Shown piece after piece: positions 23,121 to 36,282 of a stretch of DNA of 64,000 bases. The DNA is from Eretmocerus hayati (taxonomy: Eukaryota; Arthropoda; Insecta; Hymenoptera; Aphelinidae), in the NCBI GenBank assembly GCA_029851415.1, contig CM056741.1:180837021-180901020 (forward strand), in the 5' to 3' direction. A program made the position numbers and the translations under genes. The first letter of the stretch is position 1, and the number at the start of each line of letters is the position of its first letter. The notes beneath the pieces are model-generated. The model was not told the DNA's origin. It saw only the letters and a list, made by a program, of their open reading frames with translations, and searched no databases.

Positions 23121-23925
23121 CCGTCAAATTGGGTAACTTTAGTACAGTAAAGCAACTTTGGTACACCCCTGAAAAATGACTTTCAGAGCTGCGTTCGGCA
23201 AGGTGAATGATTCTATCGCTCTGAAAACTTTTCTCCCCTCTTGACACTCACACAAACGATGTGTTGACCGTAGATCCCGCGTGAACGATCGTACTCGTTT
23301 ATTGAAGCTTTTTCCAAAGAGGCTGATGGCAACGACACGCGAGTGGTCCAGTTAGTGTACCTGGCAAAAAGTGTTCCGGAACGATCTACGAATGAATAAT
23401 GCTACATTTCGACCACATATATTACCATATTGAAGAAACCATCGTTACATTGGGGTATTTGAGGCATTCGGAATTTTAATGAATGAAAAACAGGGGAAAA
23501 AACCATGAAAAAACGTACCAAAGTTACCCCACTCTAGGTAAGAAGCATGAGGATAGGGTAACTCCAGTACAACTTCCTATGACAGCTTCTTTTCATCTCA
23601 CCTTGAGTCGAGTGATGCTATACGAGGTTTTAAAATGTTTCAAATAGCTTAAAATAGAACTTCTGAACGATTAAGTAGAATTGAGATATTCTGTAAGTGT
23701 ACCAAAGTTGCCCCATCGAGGTCTAACTTCGGTAGACTTCTTCAACTGCTAATAGCTCCAGCTCAAACTCATCAAATTGAACTTTGTAGACCGTCAATCG
23801 AAAGCTGAGACTGTAAGCTTTAGATTGACTACTAACAGGAGTGGGTTTTTGTCAATGTATATAGGAATGCCAAGCCAAAAAAATGAAAAGCACCGAAAAC
23901 GTACCAAAATTACCCAATTTGACGG
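23121..23925. mobile_element. mariner-type MITE, 805 bp
   Basis: Terminal inverted repeats CCGTCAAATTGGGTAA are flanked by TA at 23119-23120 and 23926-23927. The interior repeats fragments of the termini (AAAGTTACCCCACT near 23.52 kb, GTTGCCCCAT near 23.71 kb). No transposase frame is present. Confidence 0.85.
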
Positions 23926-24593
23926 TATCGAAATTTACGATTATTGAAAAAAGTCACTCTCGTGCAATGATTCGATCAACTAAATCTTCGATTGTGGACT
24001 CTTCCAGTTTCGTTAAATATTATTCGAATAGACCATGGATTGAATTTTTCTTCCTGCCTTGGAAGTATTGAATGAGTGTTTTACCTGCATGACACGTACG
24101 CACAAGTAAACTGCATATGTGTGTAATCGTATACTAATTCATACCTTATATCAAGTGGTATTAGTACCCGTCTATAGTTCGCGGAGGATCTTGTAGAATT
24201 GAGCTTGGAATAGTGTCAGTTACATTCAGTATTTCTTACCGTTTTGCCGCGGCAGTGCGTCGAGCATGTTTCGATTTTTTCGCAATACGCATGCGATTTT
24301 AATCACATTTCACGAATTCAGAACTCTCAATTTCAAACCAATTTGCGAGTTTTTCTGACATGATTTTTGTGGATTGTCAAATATTGAATCTACAGTTATG
24401 TTGAGAGTGGTGTAAAACTGAAAATTTGACAGGCTGCAGCCTGCCCAAAACAGCTGCCCAAGAAAATGATACAGCTTTCATCATTTAACTTGATCATTTG
24501 ACGGGTATGATTCTGTGATACTGATACAAAAAGTGATAGGTTATTGTATTTTGATAAATTTTGAAGGAAGTGATCATTTTCAGTAATAACAAT

Positions 24594-27500
24594 ATGATCG
24601 GGATGGAAAACTGGCGAAGAATGATAAGCCGGAGGGACCGAAAGATAGGCGTATATGGCGCCTGGATGTTTGTAATTGGTGTTCTTATGCAAATTTATTT
24701 CATTCCAAACATTACGAAAGAAGCAGTGCAAAGCGTATGTATCATGACTCATTTTCTATGTGAAGTAGTTTGATTGATATGAGGCACTTAATTTCTTAAT
24801 TTCGAGGTCCGATTAAAATTATGCTCGTTGTTTGTGTCGCATGACCTCTAGCCGATATCGATGCAAGGTCTTACAAGTACCATTTTCAGACAGCCATCAT
24901 CAGAGCGTTAGAGTAGATGGAATTCGTTGTATACTGATTTGGAAAAAGATGCAATCTTTTCTAGCTATAACCTGTTATAGGAAAAAAAAAACATTTCTAG
25001 AGAGAGTCATCTGTTTCATCCAAATTCATCGTTTCCAAAATGTATTGTGACTATCTAATGGTTAGATTTCATTTTTTTTTCGTGCAACTGTTTTCCCTGG
25101 AAATTCGAAAATTCCTTAATCGATTGATCATCCCGGAATTAGTCTAAATATTATTCATAGATCTAATGATGATCAAAGGGAAAACTTTGATCTATTGCGC
25201 GCACGTGTGAAATAATATTACGCGGTTATTTATTATGAACCCCCGAGATTCTAAGAATTGATCGATGGCCAAGTCGTCACCCTATATACGTGCTCTTACA
25301 AGTGCATGGCCTGGATGTGATAATCGATACAAGTTGATTTATTATTAATCTTAATGTTATTAATTCTCTCTAGCAAAGCTCGATTCTTGCTCGCATTCTC
25401 TTTCTTGAGAAAATACTTTATTTTACGATTTATAAGTACAAAAATATTGATTTCTTGGTGTGTTAAAAAATATCGTAAAGTTATGATGTTACCTCGAATA
25501 CCGAGGTCAAATCATTTTTTGGGAGGAATGGGGAGAGTTTTTGCTGGCAAAGTATGAGATATTCATATATTAATCATGGTTACACAAAATTACTCATCGA
25601 CAGGTGGATGTCGATTTAGTCCGTTGATTCAATTGAGACTGAGGTCGAGGATCCCATTCAATTTATTAGGCAACTAGTTCGTTGATTTGCATGACCGTGA
25701 AGTGATATTTACTTTTAATGACACATTCAGTTGTGTTTCGGGATTTTAGAAGATTTTTTAGATAAATTGATAATGAGATCATGACTTCTAGAACATTTCA
25801 GTTTCAACCCATAGTTACCTAGGTGCTAGCCATTTCACACACATGAAATATCAAATCTGATTTTCTTTCTTGGAAATGCGCAGATTACACGTGTTATGTT
25901 TGATGATATCTTTCAAATGAACCAAGTCCAAGTTTGAAAACAAATTTTGCGCGAAATATCGACAAAATGTGTGTCAAAAATCAATCACCATTCAAAATCA
26001 AAATTTCAACTATTGAAAAAATTAGTCTAAATTCGAATCTAATCGATTCTGTCATCTATATGCAATGAAATGTTAATTTTCAAAGTGATATGATCATAAA
26101 TTGGTATGGATTTCTCAGAATTCGTTGAATTTTTCAACAGCCTAACCTAAAAAGAATGACTGACAGATGACTTTTTCTGGAATTTAGAAAAAATTTGTGT
26201 CACAAATCTATTGATATTATTTCTAAAATAGTTGAAGTATATGATAGTAATTTTCATAAGTCAGTTATCACGAAAAAATTATCAAGTAATTTTCGTGAAG
26301 TTTACCATTAGTTCTCACTTGGGTTAGAATGTGGATGAATCTCTCTCAAATAAATGAGGGTCATAATGAACACAATACCATCAAGAATTGATGAATTTTA
26401 CAGCACATCGCGCTACAAAGGGGATCACTGATGAGAGACTTATGGGGTAAATTCCCATTCTCGTTCGAACTTAATTTTTACATGTTCAATGTGACAAACC
26501 CAAAAGCTGTTACCGATGGAGAGAAACCGGTACTTCAAGAAATTGGACCATTTGTTTACGAGTAAGTTTCGATATCGAATTTCATCACTCGAGTCAATTG
26601 ATACTTAAGAAATCAAAGTTCCAAAGTAAACCAACATTAGAAAATTCAACCGACTTTGAATTCTTGTTTCTCTGTTAAAACATGTACACTTATGGAATCC
26701 GCAGAGAATGGCAAGAAAAAACCAATCAATTAGATCATGAGGACGATGATACTGTATCCTATACGACGAGAAGTGTTTTTCATTTCAACGCAGATAGGAG
26801 TGGTTCACTCACTGGTCATGAAGAAATAATAATACCTCACGTATTTCTAATTACTTTACTCACGGCGGTTCAGAGAACGAGACCAGGGGCCATGGGCTTA
26901 GCGGGTAAGAATTTTAGAGTGAAATTTCAAATCGAAATCTGTCAACGCTTTCTGCACGGAGTGTCAGTGGCTAAAAAAAGTTTGCCTGAAATGTCGCCTA
27001 AAACCGGAAACGGGGTTCAATTCATAGTGCCAAAAAGTGATAAAATTTCATCGACAGAAAATCGAGACTGCTCTTTTTTGCGAACCAAGCGTACTTGTCT
27101 GTTCCCGTAATAAATCTTCAATTGTATTGCAAAGATCATTCCTCAAGAGGTCAAATAAATGTAGAATATGGAACCACAGATATTTGATATACACTACGAT
27201 ATACAACTATGGGCGTCCGTCAATATATGTACTGACGTAGTCCATGTTCGTGGCTTGGATGAATTGCATACGTGCGAAAATTGAATGTGTGAGTGTGAGT
27301 TTCGGTAATACGCGCCACGATGCCGCGTAGCTTTCGTTTTATATTTGTATTCTTGGTCTCATGAGAACGAGGAAACTCACTGAACCTGTAAGTTACAAAA
27401 AGCTCTTGGCTATTATCATGATATCAGTTTGTTCACTCGTAGCAAGTATGCAAACATCTTTTTGACCTGGCTGTTTCAAAACTACTAAAACAGATTGACC

Positions 27501-30500
27501 AACTTCTTGATAGAGAAGTCCGAGGGAATGCAAGCCTTTTGATCTTGAACCTTACCTTTCCACCTTCAAGTCCGTGAATGGAATTGTCGGTTCATGTTTC
27601 TCCTTGGAACGGGAAAAATCCATATCTGACATTCATGACTTACAAAAAAAGCTACACAAAGAATTTGGCACCTTAAGCTTTTCGGAGACTCTAGACTCAC
27701 ATATTCTTCTGAGTCATTTGGCCCAATCGCTCAAGCTTCTAGATGGGAAGGACAGCTTGGAATTGTGGTTTGAACAAATCGGCGAGTCTGATCATCCAGA
27801 ATTTCTTCCACGATTCAATTGACCGTCTGAGAAGACCGCAAGTAGCTTCTTAAGCAACTACTCCATATCTTTAATCTTATTTGCGAAAAGGAGCAGTTTC
27901 GATTTTCTGTTGAGGAAATTTCATTGTTTTTTGGCACTAGGATTCGAACCCCATTCCCGGATTTGGGCGACATTTCAGGCAAACTAATTTTCGACACTGG
28001 CACGCCGTGTCTGGTTCAATAATCTCTCTAGGAAATGCCAGGTGGAAATTTAAAAATGAATAATAATTGTAACTATGGATTCTTATAGAGTCAAGGTCAA
28101 AATCGACTGCCAGAGTTTATTTCTAACCTTAGGCTGTACAATCTTCATCAAAATCACATTTTAACCAAGAATGACCTCACTGTGAACAAAGAGTTGATCA
28201 ATATTCTACCTACTGACTCTCTCTTGCTCGTCTGCTTCCGAAATCGGTCACTCATTCCGAGGACACGGTGCTCGAGAAAGGACAATAGGTTGAACAAAAT
28301 TGTCACAAACAACTGAGCACGTGGTGATTTATTACTTTTCCCAAGGATCAAAAACCCGTTTCAACTGAAATGGAGCAATCTCCCCTTTTCAAATGTTAGC
28401 TTAATTCGTATTTTATAATAATAATGACCCGAATCACATTTACTCTTTAAGACAGTCGTGCCTCTTCTCGGTCATAGCTTTGGCCCATCTCAATATTGTT
28501 CAACGTACTTTAGCTATTTCAAAGCTTTTAAAAAAATCTTAAAAATTAGTTGATAAAAGTTCGATTCGAATGGAATAAAGCAGAGCTATCTTATTTTGAA
28601 CTGATACTTGGAATTTTTTCTGACGAAATGCGGAAATTCGAGCTTCTATCTCCGACGCATCTTGATGTATCCTCACGCCTTCAAGCGCATTTGATCTTTT
28701 ATCTCAGGACTTTGACAACGAATTGAAGTACGCTCCAATTCTACTCGATTCATTGGATCCAAGCTATGTTATTATGGAGCAATAGAGCTCTCATTTACTG
28801 AAAACACACGTTTGGTCTCTTTAATAAATTCGAGATTCTCGTGTTCCCAACTCCGGCGGGTCCCAACACTCTTTCACGAGCTGTTCGATCATTTTCAAGC
28901 TCACCTCACGACCTTTGAAGAGCACTGAAATGCGCCCAATTCCCACCCCACGATGGAGCGACAAAAATTTGATTTTCGGAAAAGTCGAAAATTCTCATGA
29001 AATTCAAGATTTTCCAGCATATCGTTCCCTCAGATTTCCAGTACTCTCCGCGTATAGGGTTACTGAGTTGATTGTGAGATGCAGATCTGTGATTAAGAGT
29101 AGAGCATTCTTCAGATAGAGTGTACATGCAATTGTCGCAAGTAAAGTGAGCCTTTGTAAAATGAACCCTTTCGTAACATAAATCACTTTCAAACGAGATT
29201 CTTACGAAGGGTTCGAAGTCAAGTAATACAAATGAGCAGAGCAAAGTAAAATATCAAAAGATTTTGACTAAAAGTTCAATAATCTCCATCTATCGTACAT
29301 CAGCGAAAAAGATATCGTAGCTGGATGGTGTATGGAAATTGTGTGCCGACGATAATACAAACTACTTATCGCTTATGAACGGCAAGTGCAATATTTCTCA
29401 CAAGATCTAGCCTTTATTGCTCAGTTACAGATCCTAATATTTATAAACAAAGTTGAATTTGACAGTTAAATTTATTTTCCATATGTTTTAGAAATTTTAT
29501 CTCTATTAACAATAAACTTTTGAATACCAGTATACTAAGAGTCAGCGATCGATCAAGTTGAGAAGTCTCCCGTTGAAGTAACAAATGTTATGACAATTCC
29601 CGTATTGCGGATCCTAGATAGATTCGATTTGGTTGAGGTATGCTCCAAAGTCATCAAACAGTATGTGAAGAAGTGGTGAAGCCCGTTTTAGTTGGGAGCA
29701 CGAGAAGCTCGAATTTATTAAAGAGACCAAACGTGTGTTTTCAGTAAATGAGAGCTCTATTGCTCCATAATAACATAGCTTGGATCCAATGAATCGAGTA
29801 GAATTGGAGCGTACTTCAATTCGTTGTCAAAGTCCTGAGATAAAAGATCAAATGCGCTTGAAGGCGTGCGGATACATCAAGATGCGTCGGAGATAGAAGA
29901 TAGAAATTCCGCATTTCGTCAGAAAAAATTCCAAGTATCAGTTCAAATGGCTCTGCTCCATTCCATTGGAATCAAACTTCTATCAACTAATTTTGAAGAT
30001 TTTTTTAAGACCTTTGAAATGAGCTAAAGTACGTTGAAAAATATTGAGATGGGCCAAAGCTATTAAAGAGTAAATGTGATTCGGGCAACTATTATCAAAA
30101 AATACGGATTAACCTCACATTTAAAGAAGGAAGATCGCTCATTTCAGTTGAAACGGGATTTTGATCCTTGGAAATAGTACTAAATCACCACGTGCTCAGT
30201 TTTTTGTGACAATTTTGTTCAACCTATCGTCCATTCTCGAGCACCGTGAGGAAGACTACGTCAACTAGCAATTGGATTCACTCTACTTTTCCTCATCATA
30301 GACGAAGATTCTAAAAAAAATGTCAATCTCAGACGACATTGACATATCCTAAATAGAATCTTCCATCATAAAAATCCACTGGTTTTCTTGAAGATTTCTA
30401 GTAAATCAAATAGAGATAATGTATATTTCCTCATTTTAAAGCAAAAGCAGTTGATACTTTCGTGAAGGGCGCAGATACAATATTTATAAAAGTAAAAGTG

Positions 30501-33500
30501 AAGGACCTATTGTTTGATGGCCTAATAGTTGACTGTAACATTGATTATGTGAGAGATTTTGCTGCAGGAGCAGTGTGCAATGAATTGAAAGCACATTATA
30601 AAGAATTTAAAATGCGACTGGCTGGAAATAATTTATACTTATATTCTTTGTGGGGATGGGTATGTATTGATTATGGGTGGCACTGCGTATATTGTTTTAT
30701 TTACCTTGGCTGAATTGGCTCATGCTAAAAGGGACCCCCTAATATGTGAAACTCAGTAAATCAATGGTCCCTTTTTGCGTGAACCAACTCAAATACACAA
30801 GTTGTGATTAATGGTTTCAACTAATTATCAATTATAGAGAAATAATACAGATAGTGATAAACGAGTTCGAGTAAAAAGAGGAATGAAAGACATATTCGAT
30901 GTTGGGAAGGTTGTACAAGTGGCCGGTAAACCGAATATTTCACTCTGGGGAAACGAATATTGTGATGCATTCAATGGGACTGATGGAACAGTCTTCCATC
31001 CTTACTTCAACAGAAAAGGGAAAGAAGATATTCTCATATATCACCCAGAATTTTGTCGTACATTGAGATGTTACTATGTTTCTAAAAGTAAAATTGATGG
31101 TAAGTTCCTTTTTCTTGGATTCGAAATTGGATTTGAATTTTGTAATCATATTGGCAGTTACGAACTCCTGTATAAAAAAAAAAAAAATTGAATCGTAGGT
31201 ATGAAACTTCTGCGATATACTCTAGATTTTGGGCTTGACGTTGAAAGTGATCCTACGCAGAAATGTTTCTGCTACGCTCCCGACAAATGCCCAAAAAAAG
31301 GAGCGTACGACTTATTCAAGTGTATCGGAATTCCTGCAGTTGTAACAAATCCACATTTCTACAATGCCGATCCCGATTATTTGAACATGGTGCATGGCCT
31401 AAGCCCAAACGAGGTATGTCTTTAACTATTTTGAAAAAAGACAGTTTCTATTGCTTCGTGAGATGTATCTGACAAAACAAGTTCTGATTTCAATGTCAAA
31501 CTTACGTCGATGCCGAATAATTTACCGAAAGAATCAAGATCGTTGAAACACAAAAGTCATCGATTCCATGTAAAATTACTCCCCACAAATCCGTAGAGCC
31601 ACTTGCACTTTCTCAATTATGTAAAGTTTACAATTCTTATGAGTCAGTACAGCTCTAATACTTCATCGCTCAGCGTCACTTTCTTCAAGAAATAATGAAT
31701 TTGTCAACTTAAAATCTTGAGTAATAGATGTTGGTAAATTGTGTGATCGCACTGGAACAGTATTTTATGACCAAGAGTTGTATAGAAAAAGTAACTCTTC
31801 ATGATAAAATGACGATGTATTCGGACATGTTATTTGACCAAATTCTTATGTTATAACAGAAATCGTATCCTATTTCTTCCCGCGGACAAGAATTTCTCAC
31901 AATAAGACTGAAATCACAAGGTTGCCATAAGAACCCACATATAAGAGCGAGGGAATATCGACGTAGATGCTCGTGATGACCATCGGAGGTTGATGAATAG
32001 AAACACGGGGGTTAACGTTTCACTTGTATTTATTCGTGGATTAAAAATGGATAACTCCGTCTTCTTTGACGTGTAACAAATTGATGAAACTGAAACAATT
32101 GATTTGAAATACTAAGATAGAGGAATTTTGCGAAACCTTCGTTTTGTTGTTAAAATGGACAAATGAATTTTTCCAATCATGGGTATGAAGATAACGTTCT
32201 TCGAAAGATTTTTTTTGATAAAAATTGTTTTGCACCAACTTAATTCTAATCATCAGGTGAGAACAACAAAGGTAATCTTGGAACAGATCCGTTTAAAGAA
32301 TTTTCGTCTAAAAAAATAGCCTTTATCGAATAATCCAAAATCTATTGCGTTACACGTCCCACACTAATCTCTTGGCTTAGTCTTATCATCTTGTGGTCAA
32401 AAAAATTCTCCGGGTCGAAATGTTCAAGAATATTTGAAAAATATATCATAGACATGATGGATATACTTGTGGTCTAGCAGATAATCGACTTGCTTGGCTA
32501 GTAAAATTGGTTTTTCTAAATTAATTAATATTTTTCTAGGATAAACACATGTTTGTTATGGACTTTGAACCATTTGTTGGCTGTCCACTGCAAGTGAGAG
32601 AACGATTACAATTCAACATTTTCATTGAAAGAAATGAAAAAGTCAAGTTGATGGAAAAATTACCAAATGCATTGTTGCCTATTCTTTGGATTGATCAAGT
32701 GGTGATTTTACCTGGATATTTTGTCGACGAGATCAGAATGGCGCTTGATGCGAAGAAATTTGCAAGGTAAACAATAACATTTTGAAATCCACTTCAAAAG
32801 TGTACTACGTCATGGTAAAAAGTCAACTAGGACGATGAAAAAGAACTTGGATCAATACATGAAACCATGATTTTGGTGAATACAATGATTATTATAGGTC
32901 ATAGATATTTTTGGGGATGACATGCGAGTGCTAATTCAGTGGGTTTCTATGAATTTCTGGATTGATGATTCCATATAATGGTAGAGGTTTATCTGAAGTG
33001 TCATCAAAACACGCGAAAAAAATTATGAGTACGTCTGCGAGTACTTTTGAGTCTGTAGTTTTCTAATTCTCTGTAAGTTTTCTCCTCAAGTATCAAGATT
33101 CCCTACGCGTAAATACTTACACAATGTATTTCCTGTCTTGGGTCTAAAGATCCTTAACTCCTGTTTATCACGAAGGTCACAAGCCATCTAGGTCATTCTA
33201 TATCTGTATGTGACTTTCGTTAAATTCACAATATCTAATTCTGCATTTCTATTTTTCAAAGGTTTTCCTCGTATCTACTCTTGTACTGTGGCCTAACAAT
33301 GTGTGTCTATGCGGGATTCAAACTATTCAAAGCTATAGAGGATCAAAATAGAAATGTTCGACCTTTAAAATCAGAAAGGCCAGGCAGCGCAAAACCACCA
33401 GCAAACAATACAGATCAACATCCTCCAGCAAGTGATGCAGAAAATCCAGCTCCAAATAATAATGAAGACGAAGTCATTTCTGTTGTCCATGAGATTCCAA

Positions 33501-33769
33501 GGATGGTAGACGCTGAGAATCAAACTCCAGCAGACATTAGCAGAGAAATTCGAACAATGGAGAACAGAGTTAGATTCAATCATTTGCCAGGTCAGGTAGG
33601 TTCAGATGGGGAAGTTGTATCGACAGAAACTGAAAAAAGAGCATTTGCAACCACAGTGAAGAAGAAGATGCCAGTGATTAACATGGTTACCACCACCATC
33701 ACCACAACTACCCATGATAGTGATGCTGATTCATTCCGTCCCGCTTCGGTTCCACCAGGAATGGCTTGA
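24594..33769 (+). CDS. Snmp2: SNMP2-like sensory neuron membrane protein (CD36 family), complete
   Basis: Eight exons: 24594-24734, 26404-26561, 26705-26904, 30442-30659, 30838-31099, 31199-31413, 32540-32766 and 33262-33769. Together they give 1929 nt, 642 residues plus stop, with every junction in phase and on GT-AG. N-terminal anchor: KIGVYGAWMFVIGVLMQIYF, then the ectodomain start HIALQRGSLMRDLWGKFPF typical of SNMPs. Ectodomain motifs: FYMFNVTNP, VYEEWQEK, DDTVSY, DLLFDGLIVDC, YCDAFNGTDGTVFHPYF, CFCYAPDKCPKKG, NPHFYNADP, MDFEPFVGCPL. Second anchor: SYLLLYCGLTMCVYAGFKLF near residue 480. The tail of about 145 residues is longer than the usual SNMP tail and rich in Pro, Asn, Glu and Thr. 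Known role: membrane transfer of hydrophobic odorants or lipids in sensilla. Intron 3 (3.5 kb) is swollen by two foldback elements. The start Met was chosen because it gives the anchor in the expected place; a non-coding exon upstream is possible. SNMP2 rather than SNMP1 is inferred from motifs. Confidence 0.92.
26957..28008. repeat. foldback element in SNMP intron 3 with tRNA B-box-like motif
   Basis: Arms 26957-27082 and 27881-28008 are reverse complements, sharing TTTGCCTGAAATGTCGCC and CAGAAAATCGA. The right arm on the minus strand contains GGTTCGAATCC (27940-27950), an exact match to the tRNA B-box consensus; the left arm has a decayed form. A tRNA-derived origin for the arms is possible but unproven. 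Confidence 0.75.
27574..27822 (+). pseudogene. possible gag relic between foldback arms
   Basis: An 82-residue open frame in the loop of the foldback at 26957-28008. The segment LLSHLAQSLKLLDGKDSLEL followed by WFEQIG has the spacing of the region after DUF1759 in BEL-type gag proteins. The similarity is by eye and weak. It has no promoter or partner domain, and it may be noise. Confidence 0.25.
28258..30254. repeat. 2-kb foldback element in SNMP intron 3, about 580-bp arms
   Basis: Left arm about 28258-28855 and right arm about 29688-30254 are reverse complements with scattered changes: CACGGTGCTCGAGAA at the outer ends, AAACACACGTTTGGTCTC at the inner ends. The loop is about 830 bp. Transcription of this gene would fold it into a very long double-stranded RNA within the intron. 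Confidence 0.85.
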
Positions 33770-33955
33770 AAGAAAACTATGGTGACTTGTTAGTGACTTT
33801 TATCGGAAAAATTCCAACATCGGTCAGTACGTGCAAGTGGATTGTTTCAAGCCACAAAAAGTTAAGCCCAGAGTCACGTTGGCAAGACTGTGACGACGAT
33901 CCAAGGAGATTCAGTTCGATGGAACATCGAATTTGATGACGGATATTCCATTAGA

Positions 33956-35403
33956 GTAATTCCACGCAAAACAGACCTATGAAAAAGGGTCATGTCCCAG
34001 ATTGTTTTCTTGGCTTTTCCATTCGATTTTATGGTACAATCCATGATCTTTCCACCTCTCAAGGGACCCCATAAAATTTTTTTAGGTATCTGGGACACAT
34101 TTTTATTGATCCTTTTAAACTACCTTCAACAACAGAATTTGGGTATTTTTTCAATATAATTCATTTTTCTCTAATCACATCAAAGATATGGGGATGCGGT
34201 TTGCGGCATAAATCAGTCTTGTGAAATTGAATGATGAGATTATCGGCGGTTTTACCGGGCAAAAAAGTAAAAATACAAAAATATCAATTCCGCAAAAAGC
34301 CTTTTTTTATTCCTCGAAAATTTAATAATCGGATCGATTTCAAATTTTATGTTCTTTTAAAAAAAAAAGACCCCGAACACTTTTTTGCGTCTTACAGCCT
34401 GTTTTTGCTATACTCTGCAAATTTATCCTGCGGACGATTGAAAATCGTCTGTTTTCTGCGCATGGGCAGGAATTTGGATTCCTCAAACCAATTTTATTAG
34501 AAAGCCAAGTAAATTCCCCTCAAAATGACTACTTGGCGAAGTCTATTCCATCAACTGGGGCCGTAGCTGCACGTATGGTAGATGACCCCTCATCTTAGTG
34601 GCTTACGCCATCCTCTGCGGATTTCCTCTATCACTCTCTTCGTTATGTTCGACCCACCTCTTGAGATTCAGTGGTCTTCTGGACTCTGTAGTTCTGGTTC
34701 AAATGCATGGAGTTGACTTCGCCAAGTTATCATTTTGAAGGAAATTTTCTTGGCTTTCTGATAAAATTGGTTCCAAAAATCTGAATTCCTGCGCATGAGC
34801 AGAGTATACAGACGATTTTTGATCGACTGGGAAATAATTTTGCAGAAAATACCAAAAATAGGCCTTAGTACGCAGAAAAGAGGTTTGCGACCATCTTTCT
34901 CTTTAGGAACACAACATTTTACATCTAATGTCAAATTTTCAAGGAATAAAAAAATTTCTTTTTAAGAAATTGATATTTTCGTATTTCTCATTATTTTGCC
35001 CGGTAAAACCGGCAATAACCTCGAAATCAATTTTACAAGATCGATTTTGATAGGTTTTTCAAAGACCTTGCATACTCCGCAATTTGCATCCCCGTATCTG
35101 TAATGTGATTCGAGAAATATCAATATCAAAATGTGTCTCATACGCCTAGGAAGTTTTCATGGGGTTCCATGAAAGGGTGGTATAAAGTTCATATTTCGTA
35201 CTATATAGAATCGAAAGGAAAAGCACCCTGGTAGAAATGTGACCAATTTCTTTGGCCACCCATGCAATATATAGATGTAGTGACAATGCAATTAGGTTAG
35301 AATTGGCCAGTTTTTGGCCAAAAAATGCTCACAATTTCTACCAGGGCAAGAAAACAATCTGAGACGTGATCTATTCCGTAGGTCTGTTTTGCGTGGACTT
35401 ACC
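33956..35403. repeat. 1.45-kb diverged foldback element downstream of SNMP
   Basis: The outer ends share TCCACGCAAAACAGACCTA and AGATTGTTTTCTTG as reverse complements. Inner pairs include TTTTGCCCGGTAAAACCGGC against its partner near 34.25 kb and TTCGCCAAGT near 34.72 kb against 34.54 kb. The left end lies about 190 bp past the SNMP stop and may fall in its 3' UTR. Confidence 0.75.
35226..35346. mobile_element. 121-bp MITE nested in a foldback arm
   Basis: Ends CCCTGGTAGAAAT and its reverse complement. It interrupts the pairing of the right arm of the 33956-35403 foldback, and removing it restores the match to the left arm. The flanking CA on both sides may be a target duplication. Confidence 0.75.
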
Positions 35404-36282
35404 CATTAGTCATTGGACAGTGGACAAGTGTCCAAAGAAAAATATGATGATGTATATATGTAAGATACTTTTCTCCCGTCCATTTTTTACATAGTTTAAT
35501 ATCTGAGGATAGTGATAGTTATCGTAATTATGTAATCGGGTATTCCTGCAACTTTAATTTTGCATGATAGCAATGTCGTCATATTAAGGCCATTGCTATA
35601 ATTTCTGATTTAAGAGTTTACTTTAATAGATTTGAGTTCTCACGAAGGTAAATGTACCCAAAACGCCCTCCACTCTTAGTACATTTTGCCAGTAGTTTTG
35701 GCCTATCCCAATATTTTTGAGCGTTGTACTTTATCTCGTTTTGAAGCTTGCTTTGAAGCCTCTAATGGAATGAGTTCCATTTTGACCAACCAGAGTTCAC
35801 ACGAAAGTGGAACTATCAGAATTTTCCCAAAAAGTGATATTTTGCGAGTTTGCAAACGGATGTGCCCAATGTGCCACCATCATTCAAATTGATGTAAATA
35901 GGCGATAAAGAGCATAACACGGCCTTACCATTGGCTCGAATCACCATTTCTGACCTAACTTGACGTGACAAATAAATCCTGAGCGGTAAAAAAAAAGTCG
36001 TACAGTACTCCCTTTCGAGGTAGCCAAATGGGGGGAGAGGGTGCATGTTCAGTCCACACAAATGTTTGTCTTTACGTTTAACAAATGATATCCGTATTTT
36101 GCCCCAATGAAATACCCATACCCGCACAAAAACGACGATTACTCAAAAACTATTGGTAATACGGGGATATAAATAAAAGCATTTCGAAGGCCGGAAAGAA
36201 TGCTAACTCTTCATGTCCTCTAAAATTCTTTTTCATGCACCTTTTATGCCCAATAAACACTGTCAAAAAGTGGAATTTTCTA

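Larger units (their letters stand above)
17774..24593. other. intergenic region, repeats only
   Basis: I recognise no protein-coding exon between the mariner-type MITE and the start of the second SNMP gene. What can be supported is one long inverted repeat (19.75-20.88 kb), two tetranucleotide microsatellites, one palindromic MITE (22.15-22.48 kb) and one TA-flanked MITE (23.12-23.93 kb). Regulatory DNA of the downstream SNMP gene is likely near 24.1-24.6 kb, but no specific motif stood out. Confidence 0.55.

Noticed and set aside
27930..28010. A genuine tRNA gene at the B-box match
   Set aside because: No cloverleaf, acceptor stem or A-box could be drawn; it lies in a repeat arm.
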